Source of the DNA: Cyrtodaria siliqua
Taxonomy: Eukaryota; Mollusca; Bivalvia; Adapedonta; Hiatellidae
Direction of reading: 5' to 3'
Assembly: GCA_037043455.1 (NCBI GenBank)
Contig: JAWPHD010000128.1
Coordinates: 558,001-622,000 of the forward strand
Length of the DNA stretch: 64,000 bases
Part shown: positions 48,163-61,354 of the stretch, piece by piece
How the letters are laid out: each line of letters starts with the position of its first letter
Position numbering within the stretch: the stretch's first letter is position 1
Program-made: the position numbers and the translations under genes
The notes under the pieces: model-generated
Seen by the model: only the letters and a program-made list of their open reading frames with translations
Told to the model about the DNA's origin: nothing
The model's database searches: none

Positions 48163-50080
48163 CATTCCAGACAGCCAGGCAGAGAGCCTGAGCCAGAGAG
48201 TCAGACAGATAGCCAGACAGACAGAAATACACAGACCCAAACATAGAGCCGAACAACCAGACAGAGAGCCAGACAGCCAAACAGAGAGCAGACCCAACTA
48301 TAGAGCCGGACAACCAGACAGAGAGCAAGACAGCCAGATAGAGAGCCAGACATATATTCCACAGAGATAACCAAACAGACCAGACCCAGACCCATAAATA
48401 GAGCCGGACAACCCAACAGAATGCCAGACAGTGAGACACAGAGAGGTATATAGACTTTCCAGGCAAACAGACAGAGAGTCAGACAGATATCCAGACAGAC
48501 CATACACAGACCCAAATATAGAGCCAGACAACCAGACAGAGAGCCAGACATATATTCCACATAGAGTGCCAGACAGACCTCCAGAGAGCCAGACAGACTT
48601 TCTAGAGCGCCAGACACTGACAGACTAGCCAGACAGCCAGACAGCCCATACATAGTCAGACAGATAGCCAGGCAGCCCAGACATAGGGCCGGACAGCCAG
48701 AGAGAGCCAGACAGCCATACATAAAGCCAGACAGACATTCCAGGGAGCCAGATAGACTATCCAGACAACCAGACGGAGAGCCTGGCAGACATTCCAGAGA
48801 GTCAGGCAGCCTAGCCAGACAGACAGACAAACCATACAGAGAGTCAGACAGATAGGCAAACAGACCAGACATAGAACTGGACAGCCAGAGAGTGAGCCAG
48901 ACAGACATTCCAAAGAGCCAGGCAGACAAGCCAGACAGACATTCCAGAGAGCCAGACGACTAGCCAGATAGGCCGACAGACCATACAGAGAGTGAGACAG
49001 ATAGCCAGAGAGACCAGACATAGAGCCGGACAGTCCGACAGAGAGCCAGACAGATATTCCAGATAGAGTGCCAGACAGAGAGCGAGACAGACATTCCAGA
49101 GAGCCAGACAGACTAGCCAGACAGCCAGACAGACCATACAGAGAGTCAGACAATTAGGCAGACATACCAGACATAGAGCCGGACAGTCAGACAGAGAGCC
49201 CGAAAGCCAGACAGACATTCCAGACAGCAAGACAGACTAGCTAGACAGCAGTACAGAGAGTCAGACAGACATCCCAGAGAGCCAGACAGATATTCCAAAT
49301 AGAGAGCCAGGCAGACATTCCAGAGAGCCAGACAGACTAGCCAGACAGCAAGACAGACTTTACAGAGAGTCAGACAATTAGGCAGACATACCAGACATAG
49401 AGCCGGACAGCCAGACAGACTAGCCAGACCGCCAGACAGACCATACAGAGAGTCAGACATATAGCCAGACAGAACAGACATAGAGCGGACAACCAGACAG
49501 AGAGCCAGACAGCCAGACAGAGTCCCAGTCAGACATTTCAGAGAGCCAGACAGACTAGCCTTACAGATAGCCAGACAGACCAGACACAGACCCAAACATA
49601 GAGCCGGACAGCCAGATACAGCCAGATAACCAGACAGAGAGCTAGACAGACATTCCAAACAGCCAGACAGATAGCCAGAAAGACCAGACACATACCCAAA
49701 CATAGAGTCGGACAACCAGACAGAGAGCCACACGGCCAGACAGAGAACCAAGCATACATTCCGAGAGCCAGACAGACTAGCCAGACAGCTAGACAGACCA
49801 TTCAGAGAATCAGACAGATAGCTAGACAGACCAGACATAGAGCCGGACAGTGAGACAGAGAGACAGACATCCAGACAGAGAGCCAAGCGGACTAACAAAC
49901 AGCCAGACAGACCCTACAGAGAGTCGGACAGACCATACAGAGAGTCAGACAGATAGCCAGACAGACCAGACAAATAATCATGCATAGAGCCAGACACAGA
50001 GCTAGATAGCCAGACAGGGAGTCAGACATACATTCCAGACAGCCAGACAGAGAGCCAGACGGACCAGCCAGTCTGACCTG
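48163..50080. repeat. Degenerate agccagacagac-type minisatellite
   Basis: About 1.9 kb built of agccagacag, gagagccagaca, cattccagagagccagac and catagagccggac modules in irregular order. Long minus-strand frames rich in Leu, Ser, Cys and Gly arise from the low-complexity sequence and are not genes. Confidence 0.9.
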
Positions 50081-50084
50081 ACTG

Positions 50085-52325
50085 CTAGGCCTATCTCGTC
50101 ATTGTACAAACTGTCATAGAGTGCCATGCCTGTTCCGTCATTCTACAAGCTGTAAACATAGAGTGCAAGGCCTGTCCCATCATTCTACAGATTGTTAACA
50201 GAGTTCCAAAGCTGTCCCGTCATTGTGCATGCTGTTAACATAGGGTGTCAGACCTGTACCGTCATTATATAGACTGCTAAAATAGAGTGCCAGCTCTGTC
50301 CCATCATTTTACAGACTATTAACATTACAATGCCTGTCCCGTCATGATACAGACTGTTAACATAGTGTGCCAGGCCTGTCCCGTCATGATACAGACTGTT
50401 AACATAGTGTGCCAGGCCTGTCCCGTCATAGCATAGAGTGCCAGGCCTGTCCCGGCATTATACAGACTTTTAACATAGAGTGCCGACCTGGCATTTCATT
50501 ATACTGACAATTAACATAGAGTGCCATGCCTGTCCCGGCATTATACAGGTTGTTTACATAGAGTTTCAGACATGTCGCGTCATTGTACATACTGTTAACA
50601 TAGAGCGCCAGGCCTGTCCCGTCATTATACAAAATGTTAAGATTGAGTGCCATGTCTGTCCCGCCATTATAGAGACTATTAACATGGAGTGCCACGCCTG
50701 TCCCATCATTCTGATGTTAACATAGAGAGCCAGTCCTATCCCGTCACCATACAGGCTGTTGTCATACAGTGGCACACATTTACCGTCATTATATAGGTTG
50801 TAAACATAGAGTGCCAGACCAGTCCTGTAATTATACAGACTGTTAACATAGAGTGCCAGATATATCCTGTCAGAGTACAGCCTGTAAACATAGAGTGTCA
50901 GGCCTGTCCCATCATTCTACAGACTTTTAACAAAGAGTGCAAGGCCTGTCCCGGCATTATACAGACCGTTAACATAGATTGCCAGGCCTGTCATTTCATT
51001 ATACAGACTGTTAGCATAGAGTGCCAGGCCTGTCCCGGCATTATACAGACTGTTAACATAGATTGCCAGGCCTGCCATGTCATTATACAGACTGTTAGCA
51101 TAGAGTGCCAGGCCTGTCCCGGCATTCTACAGACTTTTAACAAAGAGTGCAAGGCCTGTCCCGTCATAATACAGACTGTTAACATAGAGTGTCAGGCCTG
51201 TCCCATCATTCACCAGACTTTTAACAAAGAGTGCAAGGCCTGTCCCGTCATAATACAGACTGTTAACATAGAGTGTCAGGCCTGTCCCGTCATTATAAAG
51301 ACTGTTAACATAGTGTTCCAGGCCTGTCCCGGCATTATACAGACTGTTAGCATAGAGTGCCAGGCCTGTCCCGGCATTATACAGACTGTTAACATAGATT
51401 GCCAGGCCTGTCATTTCATTATACAGACTGTTAGCATAGAGTGCCAGGCCTGTCCCGGCATTATACAGACAATTAACATAGAGTGCCAGGCCTGTCCCAT
51501 CATACAGACTTTTAAGAAAGAGTGCAAGGCCTGTCATTTCATTATACAGACAATTAACATAGAGTGCCAGGCCGTCCCGTCATTCTACAGACTGTTAACA
51601 TAGAGGGCCAGGCCTGTCCCACCATTATACTGGCTGCTAACATACGAGTGCCATACCTATCCCATCACTGTACTGGCTGTTAACATAGAGTGCCAGGCCT
51701 GTCCCATCATTGTACTGGCTGTTAACACTGAGTGCAAGGCCTGTCCCATCATTGTACTGACTGTTAACATTGAGTGCCAGGCCTGTCCTATCATTGTACA
51801 GATTGTTAATCATTCTACAGATTGTTAACGTAGGGTGCGAGGCCTGTCCAGTCATTCTTTAGATTGTTAAAATAGAGTGCCTGACCTGTCCCATCATTAT
51901 ACAGACTGTTAACATAGAGTGCCAGGTCTGTTCCGTTATTCTACACACTGTTGACATAGAGTGCCAAGCCTGTCCCATCATTCAACACACTGTTAACATA
52001 GAGTGCCAGTCTGTCCTGTCATTCTCAATACTGTTAACATAGAGTGCCAGGCATGTCCTGTCATATTACAGTATGTTAACATAGTGTGCAAGGCCTATCC
52101 CGTCATTCTACTGGTTGTTAACATAGAATTCCAGGCCTGTCCCATAATTCTACAGGATATTAACAGAGAGTGCCATGCCTGTCCCGTTTCTACAGGATGT
52201 TAACAGAGAGTGCCATGCCTGTCCCGTCATTCTACAGGATGTTAACAGAGAGTGCCATGCCTGTCCCGTCATTCTACAGACTGTTAAAATAGGGTGCCAT
52301 GCCTGTTCCATTATCCAGACTTCGT
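50085..52325. repeat. 42-bp minisatellite
   Basis: Roughly 50 units of 42 bp with phrases cagactgttaacatagagtg and ccaggcctgtcccgtcatt. It begins directly after the agccagacag array. The 14-residue period frames on both strands (for example 51127-51537) are by-products of a unit length divisible by three. Confidence 0.95.
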
Positions 52326-52329
52326 TACT

Positions 52330-53010
52330 GTAATTTACGTTAACTTGTTGAATGAAGGCGTTTGGTTCAAGAAGTTAAGAACATATATATTTTATATCCA
52401 AAAATTATCTAAAACATCTTAGTTATTATTATTATAATAGACAAACAATTTTTGGTTCTTGTATTGTCCGTTACGCTGTGTGCTTTTTAAAATAATTAAT
52501 AATACTTTTCCGTGTGATACCAGAAATCCAGAAAATTGTCAAGATGTTAATACAACATTCCGCTATACATCATCAATGGTAAAAACAAAGTTTGAACAGA
52601 CATGAAATTACGTCAATGCTAATATGCGTTACCTCATGTATTTAACGTTACATATGTTACCAATTAAGTTTACCTCATTTTATTTAAATACCACATCTAA
52701 GTATCAAATAAAAACATGGATAGATATCTTTATTTTCCATTATATACTGTTTATACTTATACAAACATTGAATGAAATGAAGTTTGCATATAATTTACAC
52801 GACTCTTCTATATTTTTTGCGTTACAAAATTCAAAGAAAAATTGCAAATTATATGCACAATTTTAACTGCTAATGTATTCATATATTATTCAAATGTTAC
52901 AGTGTAACTTTAATTACGTTACTAACAAATATAAACGTATAGCTCTGTGAGTTAGCATGCATTTTCATGGAAATATATTACATCATTTGAGCTCATAATT
53001 CCTTTATACA
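52330..53010. other. AT-rich DNA, nothing recognised
   Basis: No array, terminal repeat or protein similarity that I can see. Confidence 0.4.
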
Positions 53011-55765
53011 TCGTCATTACTTTCTTCAAACTCAATATCAATCAGTTTGTTGGCTTCCATATCTCCCCGCCCATTATTGCTTCCTTCTTCCGTGTCAGGC
53101 TCTTTGAACATGATGTCAGTCAACTATTGGGACGCAATATCACCAATAGTCCAGTCAAATTCAGTAACGTTATCTTCTCTCATTTGTTTCTGCGTCTGGT
53201 AGGTATGGTTAATGTTGGTCAATATGGTGCCACAACACTAGAAAGTGTGCAATGCACGATTATAGAAAATTGATACGGCGGCAAAAAGCTCTAGTTTTGG
53301 CTATTGAATTTTCACGTAAACGTATTTGACATCAGAGGTTTACCATATAGGAAGCACACTATCCTCTTCGTGATCTCGGTACTTTTTTTTGAAGATCATC
53401 CGAACATTCATGCTGCTGTTCGAGCAAACCAAATTGACACAAACTCTCTGTTCTGTTTAATCATCTTCAATGAGACAGCCTTGCCTCTCCATACAAAGCC
53501 ACTTGTTGCATGTAACACAGCTTGTAAAGCAAATGTAGTATGGGTAGTAAAGAGCAAATATCAGACCCAATTTGTTTCATATTCAACATCTCCTTTTTAG
53601 ATCACCTGAGCCGAAGGCTCAAGGTGATCTATTGGGATCACTCTGTCCGTCGTCCGTCCGTCGTTAACTTTTCCTCAAACGACTTCTCCTCAGAAACCGC
53701 TTGGCTAATTTTGACCAAACTTCCTTAGATGAATGCTTTTTAGATTTGTTAAAATTAGGTCAGCTGGCCGCCATTACCATATATGGTTGAAACCTTAAAA
53801 CATCTTTTTCTCCAGAACCGCTGGACAGATTTCAACAGTTTTTTTTTTAAAATGATCGCCAACGTCTAGACTATCAAGTTTATTCAAAAGAAGTCCCCGG
53901 GGTCATAAATGGCCGTGCCCCGGGGATTTAAATTGTGTATATTGAGATGTTGCATGTTTTTCATATAGACATATAGAAAAAAACTTTAAAAAATCTTCTC
54001 TAAAACCACAAGGCACAGAGCTGATTTATTACATGTAGCATCAGCTTATGGTCCTCTACTAAGTTTGTTCAAATGGTGACCCTGGGGTCAAATTTGTCCC
54101 CGCCCCGGGGGTTACAGTTTTACATAGACTTATGTAGGAAAGATATTTAAAAAATCTTCTTCTCGGAAACTACAAGACCCAGAGGTTTGATATTTTACAT
54201 TTACTATAAGCTTATGGTCCCTTACCAAGTTTGTTCAAATGGAGACCCTCGGGTCACGTTTGACCCCGCTCCAAGGGTAACAAGTTTTACATAAACATGT
54301 ATAGGGAAACTCTTCTTCTCTGAATCTGCAAGAGCCAGAGGTTTAATATTTTGCATTTGCTATAAGCTTATGGTCCTCTATCAAGTTTGTTCAAGTTATG
54401 ACCCGGGAGTCACATTTGGCCCCACCCCGGGGGTCACAGTTTTACATAGTCTTGTATAGGGAAAAACTGAAAAAAATCTTCTTCTCTGGAACCACATGGC
54501 ACAGAGCTCTCATGTATTACATGTAACATCAGCTTATGGTCCTCTACTAAGTTTGTTCAAATGGTGACCCTGGGGTCAAATTTGTCCCCGCCCTGAGGGT
54601 CACAGTTTTACATAGACTTATATATGTTATTTTTTTACAAATCTTCTTCTCGGAAACTACAAGAGCTAGAGATTTGATATTTTGCATTTACTATAAGCTT
54701 ATGATCCTTTACCAAGTTTGTTCAAATGGTGACCCAGTGGTCACATTTGGCCCCACCCCGGGTGTCACAGTTTTACATAGGCTTGTATAGGGAAAAACTG
54801 AAAAAAAATCATCTTCTCTGGAATTGCAAGAGCCAGAGGTTTAATATTTTGCATTTGCTATAAGCTTATGGTCCTCTACCAAGTTTGTTCAAATGCTGAC
54901 CCTGGTGTCAAATTTATATAGGAAACACATCAAAGTCTTCTTCTCTGGAACTACAAGAGCCAGAGGTTTAATATTTTGCATTTACTATACTCTTATGGTC
55001 TTTTACCAAGTTTGTTCAAATTGTGACCCCGTGGTCACATTTGGCCCCGCCACAGAGATTATGTTTTACATAGGCTTGTATAGGGAAATACTTAAACAAT
55101 ATTCTTCTCTGAAACCACAAAGCTCTCATATATTACATGTAGCCCTGGCATCACGTTTGGTCCTGCCCAAGGTGTTACACTCAAGCACCCTCATTTTGTA
55201 TTTGATATTTACCAAACATTGTCAGTGTCTTTATATCAATGTTGTTATACACAACATTTCTTGAACAATCTTAACCAAATTTGCACAGATTGTATATGAC
55301 CATAAGATTTCGAAGAAGTTTGATAATGTGCCAGTACTCAGGTGATCGATTTAGGACCATCTTGGCCCTCTTGTTTGATCATCCCAGTGCCAAATGCGAC
55401 ATACGGTTGTATTACTGAAACAAATTTTGAAAGCAAGATCAGTATATGTCTGTGTCAGGAAAACGCACCACGATTGTTTCTGATGTTGGTGAGGATTGAT
55501 AGTGTTCATTCTGATGTCTGCTTCCTCCTATGATGAAAACAGATCTCCCTATCATCAGCAATGACAGATATGTCATCTGCAATGGTAAGCCAGAGACATT
55601 TTTTACCCAGACAAAGTAGGTTTCATGGCCTTGGAGGTTTGGTGCATATTTGTCTGTTTTCCACTGTCCACAATGAGATTAATGAATTGTGTCGTGTTGT
55701 CGTGATTACTCCTGTAACTCTTCAAATCACAATAGGTCCTCGTTATCGGCCCTGACAACAGGAAA
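53010..55765 (-). pseudogene. Remnant of an uncharacterised multidomain protein split by a repeat
   Basis: Read on the minus strand from 55765, the outer flanks join across the 53590-55374 repeat. The upstream piece encodes ETIVVRFPDTDI then stops. The downstream piece begins KEMLNMKQIGSDICSLLPIL, followed further on by an acidic tail (TEFDWTIGDI, FKEPDTEEG, LIDIEFEESNDD). The order PDTD-type motif followed by a CSLLP.LH motif is known to me from large uncharacterised invertebrate proteins, often linked to mobile elements. Several stops and shifts are present, so this is a pseudogene fragment. Family assignment is tentative. Confidence 0.35.
53590..55374. mobile_element. gagggccaagatggccc-type mollusc repeat, copy B (inverted)
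   Basis: Reverse-oriented copy of the element at 39750-41570. It starts tttttagatcacctgagcc...gtccgtcgtccgtccgtcg and ends atcgatttaggaccatcttggccctcttgtt. The body is again made of units of roughly 160 bp. The 123-residue plus-strand frame at 54893-55264 is chance. Confidence 0.8.
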
Positions 55766-55819
55766 GTTGGGGTTTCAAACTACTTGATAGATCTAGGGAC
55801 GCAAGGTCTGTCACAAAGA

Positions 55820-56345
55820 AATTTAAAAAGATCGGACAGGGAAAGTAGCATTCAAGGAGGACAGTCAACCACAAAACACAGAAACAAACACGCAAACAGA
55901 CAAACAAGAAGTCAAAAGCAATAATAAATGCAAAGGACATCGCGAACACAAAAGGGTTGACAATAGGGATACCGCCTTGGAACGGTCAGTGGCAAAGTAG
56001 GCCACTGGGGGTGTAAACCGGTTCTAGGGTGCACCAAACCTCACACTTACCCTACTGTCATCGCATTAAAACAGGACAGTGTAAATAAAGAAATCCCCGC
56101 CATGATCTAATCTCTAACCAACAAGGCAGCATCAATAGGCAATATAAGTAAAACACAAATATGCTCGTGTAAATATAATACAAAAAAACAATAGTCTAGA
56201 AAGTCACAATGAAGGTACTCAATGACTTGGCAGAAGCCAGATCAGTAAGAAAATAAACCATTAAGGGCACGACAAGAAAGATCATGGACAAACATCAAAC
56301 GCCACCGTCCCAATGGGCTTTAGGTCGCCACCGTCCCAATGGGCT
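55820..56345 (-). other. 3' non-coding region of the Penelope-like element
   Basis: Lies directly 3' of the coding remnant. Shared phrases with 6080-6300 and 46840-47050 show it is a repeated family. A 24-base phrase containing cgccaccgtcccaatgggct is tandemly doubled at about 56301-56348. Confidence 0.55.
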
Positions 56346-57690
56346 TTAGGTAGGCTTCATCATAGGGTCCACAGCCTGTCCGGTCATCGTACAATTAAAG
56401 AGGAAAGCATAGTGGCGAACTGTAAAAGGGTCCACCACCAAGCATGCAGTACGTTGCAAAATGATAGGGTCATAACCTCTTTTGATAAACTTTTTAACAA
56501 GTTTAACAAAGATAGTATGAAAGTGATCATGACCGAGAATCTTACGATGTTTATAAATCACATCACCATAGAAGTCAGGTTGTGATAGTCCTTATAGCAG
56601 AAGAGTCCTTAAATTACTTTTTAGTTATACAAAGATTACTAATATCAAAGTCCTCAACTCGAGTACAAGCTCTAGAAAAACGAATAAGTTGAGACACATA
56701 CACCCCATAAGAAGTTGCTCGGGGAACATCCCCATCCAAGTGGGGATAATTAACAATGTCAAAATTAAAATCATCTCTCTTGTCATAGATTTTGCTAATT
56801 ATTTTACCATTTTCAATCGAGAGATCTAAATCAAGAAAAGAAGCGTTATTATCGGATATATTAGCTTTGTTAAGCTGAAGTTCTTTAGGATAGATATCAT
56901 TAACCATAGTTAGAAAGAAAGGGTTGTCAATGTTCAGTATGTCATCCAGATACCGAGAGGTGTCATTAAAGGCTTCAATAACATCTGCCTGTGTATCTGG
57001 TGAACGACTCAACATGAAATCCCTTTCATAGCAAAATAAGAACAAATCTGCGACAAGTGGTGCACAGTTCGTACGCATAGGGATACCAACAATTTACCTA
57101 TAAACGGTGGTTCCATACCTGATGAAAATATTATCTAATAGGAAGATGAGTGCTTCACAAACTTCATAGCAAGTCCACATGGTATAATTGTCTAAACTAC
57201 CGTCAGTAAAAACCGCTTTTATATTATTACATGCCAAAAATGTAGTATTTTCTCTAGCGAATGTTTTTTGAATAAGAGAATTTAGCTTGTCTTTAAGAAG
57301 GTGATGTGGTAAGGTTGTATATAGTGTGGAGAAGTCATAAGTGCTTATTGATGAAACTTGACCTTTATTGAAAATTTTATCAAGAACGTCTCCTGAATTT
57401 TTTATAAACGAAAATAAATTAATCCCAGAGTTTTCATAAGTTTTATCACAATATAATTTAACGTGATCTTTAACGGCAGTAAGACAAGAAGTTAAAAGTT
57501 TGGAGATGTTTGTTGTGGTGCAGGCACTAGAATTCGAAATAAAACGAGCCTTATATGGATTTTTATGTAATTTAGGAATGTCGACTCAATGTGCTTTGGT
57601 AAGTATGTCAAACACCAGCTCTGCCAAATCGTCAAACGTAACAGGAACTGACTGTTGACTGTGAGGTGTTGCGTTACTTTCACAAAGAAT
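56346..57690 (-). pseudogene. Penelope-like reverse transcriptase, inactivated
   Basis: The minus strand from about 57690 encodes reverse transcriptase segments in order: IPKLHKNPYKARFISNSSA, FSTLYTTLPHHLLKDKLNSL, FTDGSLDNYTMWTCYE, TNCAPLVADLFLFCYERDFM, the catalytic SRYLDDILN (about 56941-56952), FLDLDLSIENGKIISKIYDK and RATSYGVYVSQLIRF. An in-frame TGA at 57586-57588 and a TAA at 57094-57096 interrupt it. After the stop at 56614 a stretch is missing or scrambled and the C-terminal part resumes at 56561-56346 (LVKKFIKRGYDPIILQRTACL). No GIY-YIG endonuclease is recognised within this piece. The active-site residues themselves are intact. Confidence 0.8.
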
Positions 57691-57699
57691 ACACAGCAT

Positions 57700-58290
57700 A
57701 GTCAGTAGGTCGCTGTGTAGCTGACTCAACTGATACTTCTAAGCAGTAGAGCAATTTGGCTTTGTCAGTTCTAACTGAATTGACACCAGCTGTTGCAAAG
57801 GGACCATGGTACTGAGCCTAGAGTATATGATAGCTTCAACTTAAGAGCTGTCTTATGCCTGATCAATAAGGGAACAATTAACGAAATATAGTGTGTTATA
57901 GATCGGGTTGGTGTGTCAGTTAACAGGTCATTGACAAATATGTCATAGTCTTGTCATAGTCTTCTCAGCCTGGTGCTGTAATAGATCAGCAACATCTGTC
58001 TATGCTGGAATACCGGACGATCAGCTCATAGAAATTATTTGAGTTCAGAATATTTAATTTTCGGTTTGAACATTTTGTAAATAGAATACTAAAGAATATA
58101 GGGGAGTTAGATATGTACATCAGACAGTATGATTGTATGTAAGTACGTTGGAAAGTGTTAGCCTTTAGCTTTGTTTGCTTGTTTGCTTGTTTGTGTGTTT
58201 TGTTGTTATTGTTTATCAAATAATTAATATCCTTTTTGTTTGTTTGTCTATGTTTTCAGGTATCTACATATAGGTTATGATGTCATCATT
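57700..58290. other. No recognised feature
   Basis: Mixed-composition DNA with a short direct repeat (tgtcatagtcttgtcatagtctt near 57940-57965). No gene evident. Confidence 0.4.
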
Positions 58291-58375
58291 TTTATACGCC
58301 CGTTTGAAAAACGGGACGTATTATGTTATGGGGTTGTCCGTCCGTCCGTCCGTCCGTTAACTTTTGCTAACACTC
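58291..58375. mobile_element. Truncated tacgcccgttt-type element
   Basis: Starts tatacgcccgtttgaaaaacgggacg and runs into gtccgtccgtccgtccg, matching the left end of 47057-48162. The other end is not found nearby. Confidence 0.6.
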
Positions 58376-58861
58376 TTTTCTTTTTTGGACAGTTCATCCT
58401 ATTATCGATATTGCTTCAATTTATTATTTTTCTTAATTTTAGATAATCTAATTTTATGAATTTAAATATAAGTACCAAAGCAGTTAATTTCTGGCATAGT
58501 TTTAAATACTAATTGTAGGTTGTTTTCGGTATTTGTGGAAATATTGAAGATACAAAACATTTTCTTTTGCACTGTAATAATTTTCAACAACAAAGTATTG
58601 TAATGATGAATGCATTGAAAGGCTGTAATATCATATATATTAATTATGGAAGACGGATGCCTTCTTGCTAGAGATCCCTTAGTATCAAATGAAACAAATT
58701 GTAGAATTTTATAAAAATAGTGCAAGATCAAAACGTTTTTGAAACAGGTGTCGATCATCTATAAAATATTATAAAAAATAGTACTATTAACTTGCACATT
58801 ACTATACATTTTAGAAGATATCACTGACCAGCTCTAAGTGCCGCTGGAAACATAGAAAAAC

Positions 58862-58925
58862 ACAACTCTCTCTCTGTCTCTCTATCTCTCTCTCTCTCTG
58901 TCTCTGTCTCTGTCTCTCTCACTCA
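58862..58925. repeat. (TC)n/(TCTG) microsatellite
   Basis: A run of ctctctctctgtctctct type. Confidence 0.85.
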
Positions 58926-60260
58926 ACCACAAACCACTTCATATCCAATGTTTTTTAACTTAACAGAACAAATTAAAAATATATGTAGTGGGAATTATGT
59001 GGTTGTTATATTGTTTCAACTGTCATGTATTCATATCATTATGTAAAGGAAACATATTTATACAAGCTTATATAGCTTCCTTCTGAATCCTTTTCACGTG
59101 TTTTTAATATCTTCGAATGTCTATATAATAAGTAATGTAAATTGTAAAACATTTTTGAATAAAATATTGTTTAAAATAAAAGTTGCACGATTTGAAGCCA
59201 TGTGGAATCGATATATAAACATTGGTAAAATAGGCCTCAGTGAATCATTGATACAGACTTGTTTGATTTTACTTAAAACCTCAGTGAGATACCCCAAAAT
59301 GCAGGAACACCACAACAATCGATATAGTAAAAAACTAGTATTTACTTCTCAACCCTTTTCTACTATTGTCTACTTCTCAATAAGTTTAGCAAGTAAATTG
59401 CATGGCAAATTCATTTGCGCATATTGTAGGCTATCCGTGGCAGGGCATTTTGTTTGAAACGATATCTACGAAAAATAATAACAAAATGTTTTAGTCTAAG
59501 TATCTTCTTTACAGATATTATAATTTCGTTCTTATTTCAATGTAGAGGAAGGTAATTTCAATTTTTTTAAAGCGTTGGTTCATTATTGCAGTATAATGAC
59601 AAGGTTAGTGTTCATTGATTTGCGGTGTTTATAATTTGAAACCCAGTGAACTGTTATTTAGTGACGTTTAACCATGTTTTTTTTTTATCATATTGGTATT
59701 TTTAAATATGAAATACGCTGTTTTGACTAAATGGGAGATAACTCTGATACTTGTATTGGATCACAACTAATTAGTGAAAGAGAAGATCAGCCTATGTCAT
59801 GCAAATGTTTTATAATACTTCACATTATAAAATACCATTCAATTTCTTTAAGCTAAATGTACACATGGGCTTGCTAAACTCTTTTTTTTCAGTATATATG
59901 CATAGTTGAAAATATACAAATGCATATCTTTCACATAAAATGCATACATGATTTGACATGTCCTTTCTCCAGTAATCTCTTTGCAGAGTAACATCATATT
60001 ATTATTGTTATATTTTATTTAAAATAAGATACTTGGCACACTGGAAAACATTTGACACAATAAGAAAAAAAGGTAGTGAGTTACATGTTTATCGAAAATA
60101 TATATACACATTTTGCATGATATCGGTAAATAATATCAATATGTGAAAATTTACATATATATGTTCTGTATGAATACGTTATGGAAGCTTCAGAAAAGGA
60201 AAAAAATAAAAAAATATTATCTTTGGCAAAAACTTGTAAATTTATGGACAGTATTCCTAG
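58926..60260. other. AT-rich DNA, nothing recognised
   Basis: Only chance frames such as 59098-59457, rich in Ile, Asn and Lys, with no domain that I recognise. Confidence 0.4.
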
Positions 60261-60510
60261 TTACAGTCTGGGCCTTAAGCATATTAAAATATTGGAGTCG
60301 ATTACGCCCTCGTGAAGGATACCAAGTCGGGAGTGTCGGGAGCAAGGAGTTCCATACGGTATAATGCAGGGAAAGAAGATTAACTTGAAGGTGTATGTAG
60401 AAGACGAATCCTGGCTCAGATTGTTCGAGTGATTCGTTCTAGTTTGTGATGGTGGAAGGGTGGTGTAATCATCAACTGGTATGTCGACCAAGTCGTTGAT
60501 GAAATCAAAG
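60261..60510 (-). pseudogene. Non-LTR reverse transcriptase C-terminal fragment
   Basis: The minus strand encodes MLFDFINDLVDIPVDDY, then SQTRTNHSNNLSQDSSSTYT and KLIFFPCIIPYG, the familiar end of jockey-type ORF2 proteins (a basic TRxxH segment and a SFFPRTI-type motif). It lies head-to-head with the plus-strand fragment starting near 60530. The polymerase core is absent. Confidence 0.6.
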
Positions 60511-60523
60511 AGCATGGTTAGCT

Positions 60524-61217
60524 GTGTTTTTATGGTCTGGATTAAAGTGCTCAAGCATTTCTGTGACAATCAGCTCTGACCTTAGCTGGAACAAACACAT
60601 TTTAAATAATACCACCAATGCAAATAGGACCCTAGGTTTTTTAAAAACAAATATAAAGACAAAACACAAGAGTATCAGAGAAACTGCTTATAAAACAATG
60701 GTACGCCCCCTGGTGGGATACGCTTCAACTGTCTGGAGCCCACATACCCAGTCCAATATCTATACAACAATGGTACGCTCCCTGGTGGGATACGCTTCAA
60801 CTGTCTGGAGCCCACATACCCAGTCCAATATCAATAAAATTGAAATGATCCAAAAAAGAGCAGCTAGGTGGGTAAATCATAATTATTCTCCGTATGATAG
60901 CGTAACATCTATGCTAAACAATTTGGGTTGGCGGTCGCTGGAGGGTAGACGTGTGGATGCACGTCTTATACTGTTCTACAAAATTGTCCATAACCTCGTT
61001 GCCATACCATCTCGTCATATCTTAACCATCCTGTGAGACTGACAAGACATGCACCCTTTGACGTACATTCTGCTTCAAAACAACGCTAGTTATTACCAGC
61101 TAATTTTTTCCAATTACAGTCGTACACTGGAATAACCTGCCCTATTATATCGTTGTAATGCATGATCTTGAACCCTTCAAGAAGGCCGTTCTTACACAAT
61201 ATTATCCCAAACCCTAA
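60524..61217 (+). pseudogene. Non-LTR (jockey-type) reverse transcriptase C-terminal part with internal duplication
   Basis: A frame to 61036 encodes ISSDLSWNKHI, then LGFLKTNIKTK, ETAYKTMVRPLVGYAS, KIEMIQKRAARW and LGWRSLEGRRVDARLI, the thumb and connector region after the catalytic palm of jockey-like ORF2 proteins. The segment with VGYASTVWSPHTQSNI is duplicated in tandem (72 bp, about 60695-60766 and 60767-60838). After the stop at 61037 the expected ending reappears in other frames (VHWNNLPYYIVV, LEPFKKAVLTQYYPKP) to a TAA at 61215-61217. The upstream polymerase core is absent. Confidence 0.75.
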
Positions 61218-61354
61218 ATGAAAACATTGCTTTACCTTCTTTTAACTAGTTCTTATAAATACCTCACTTAACACATAACATTATCGCACTTTTACTTGTT
61301 CTCACTATCACACTTTCACCCTTCTATCACGCTTTTACTTTTTTTCTTTTAACC

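Noticed and set aside
48201..49898. Long Cys/Leu/Ser/Gly-rich minus-strand frames
   Set aside because: They are readings of the agccagacag minisatellite in several overlapping frames, with no domain.
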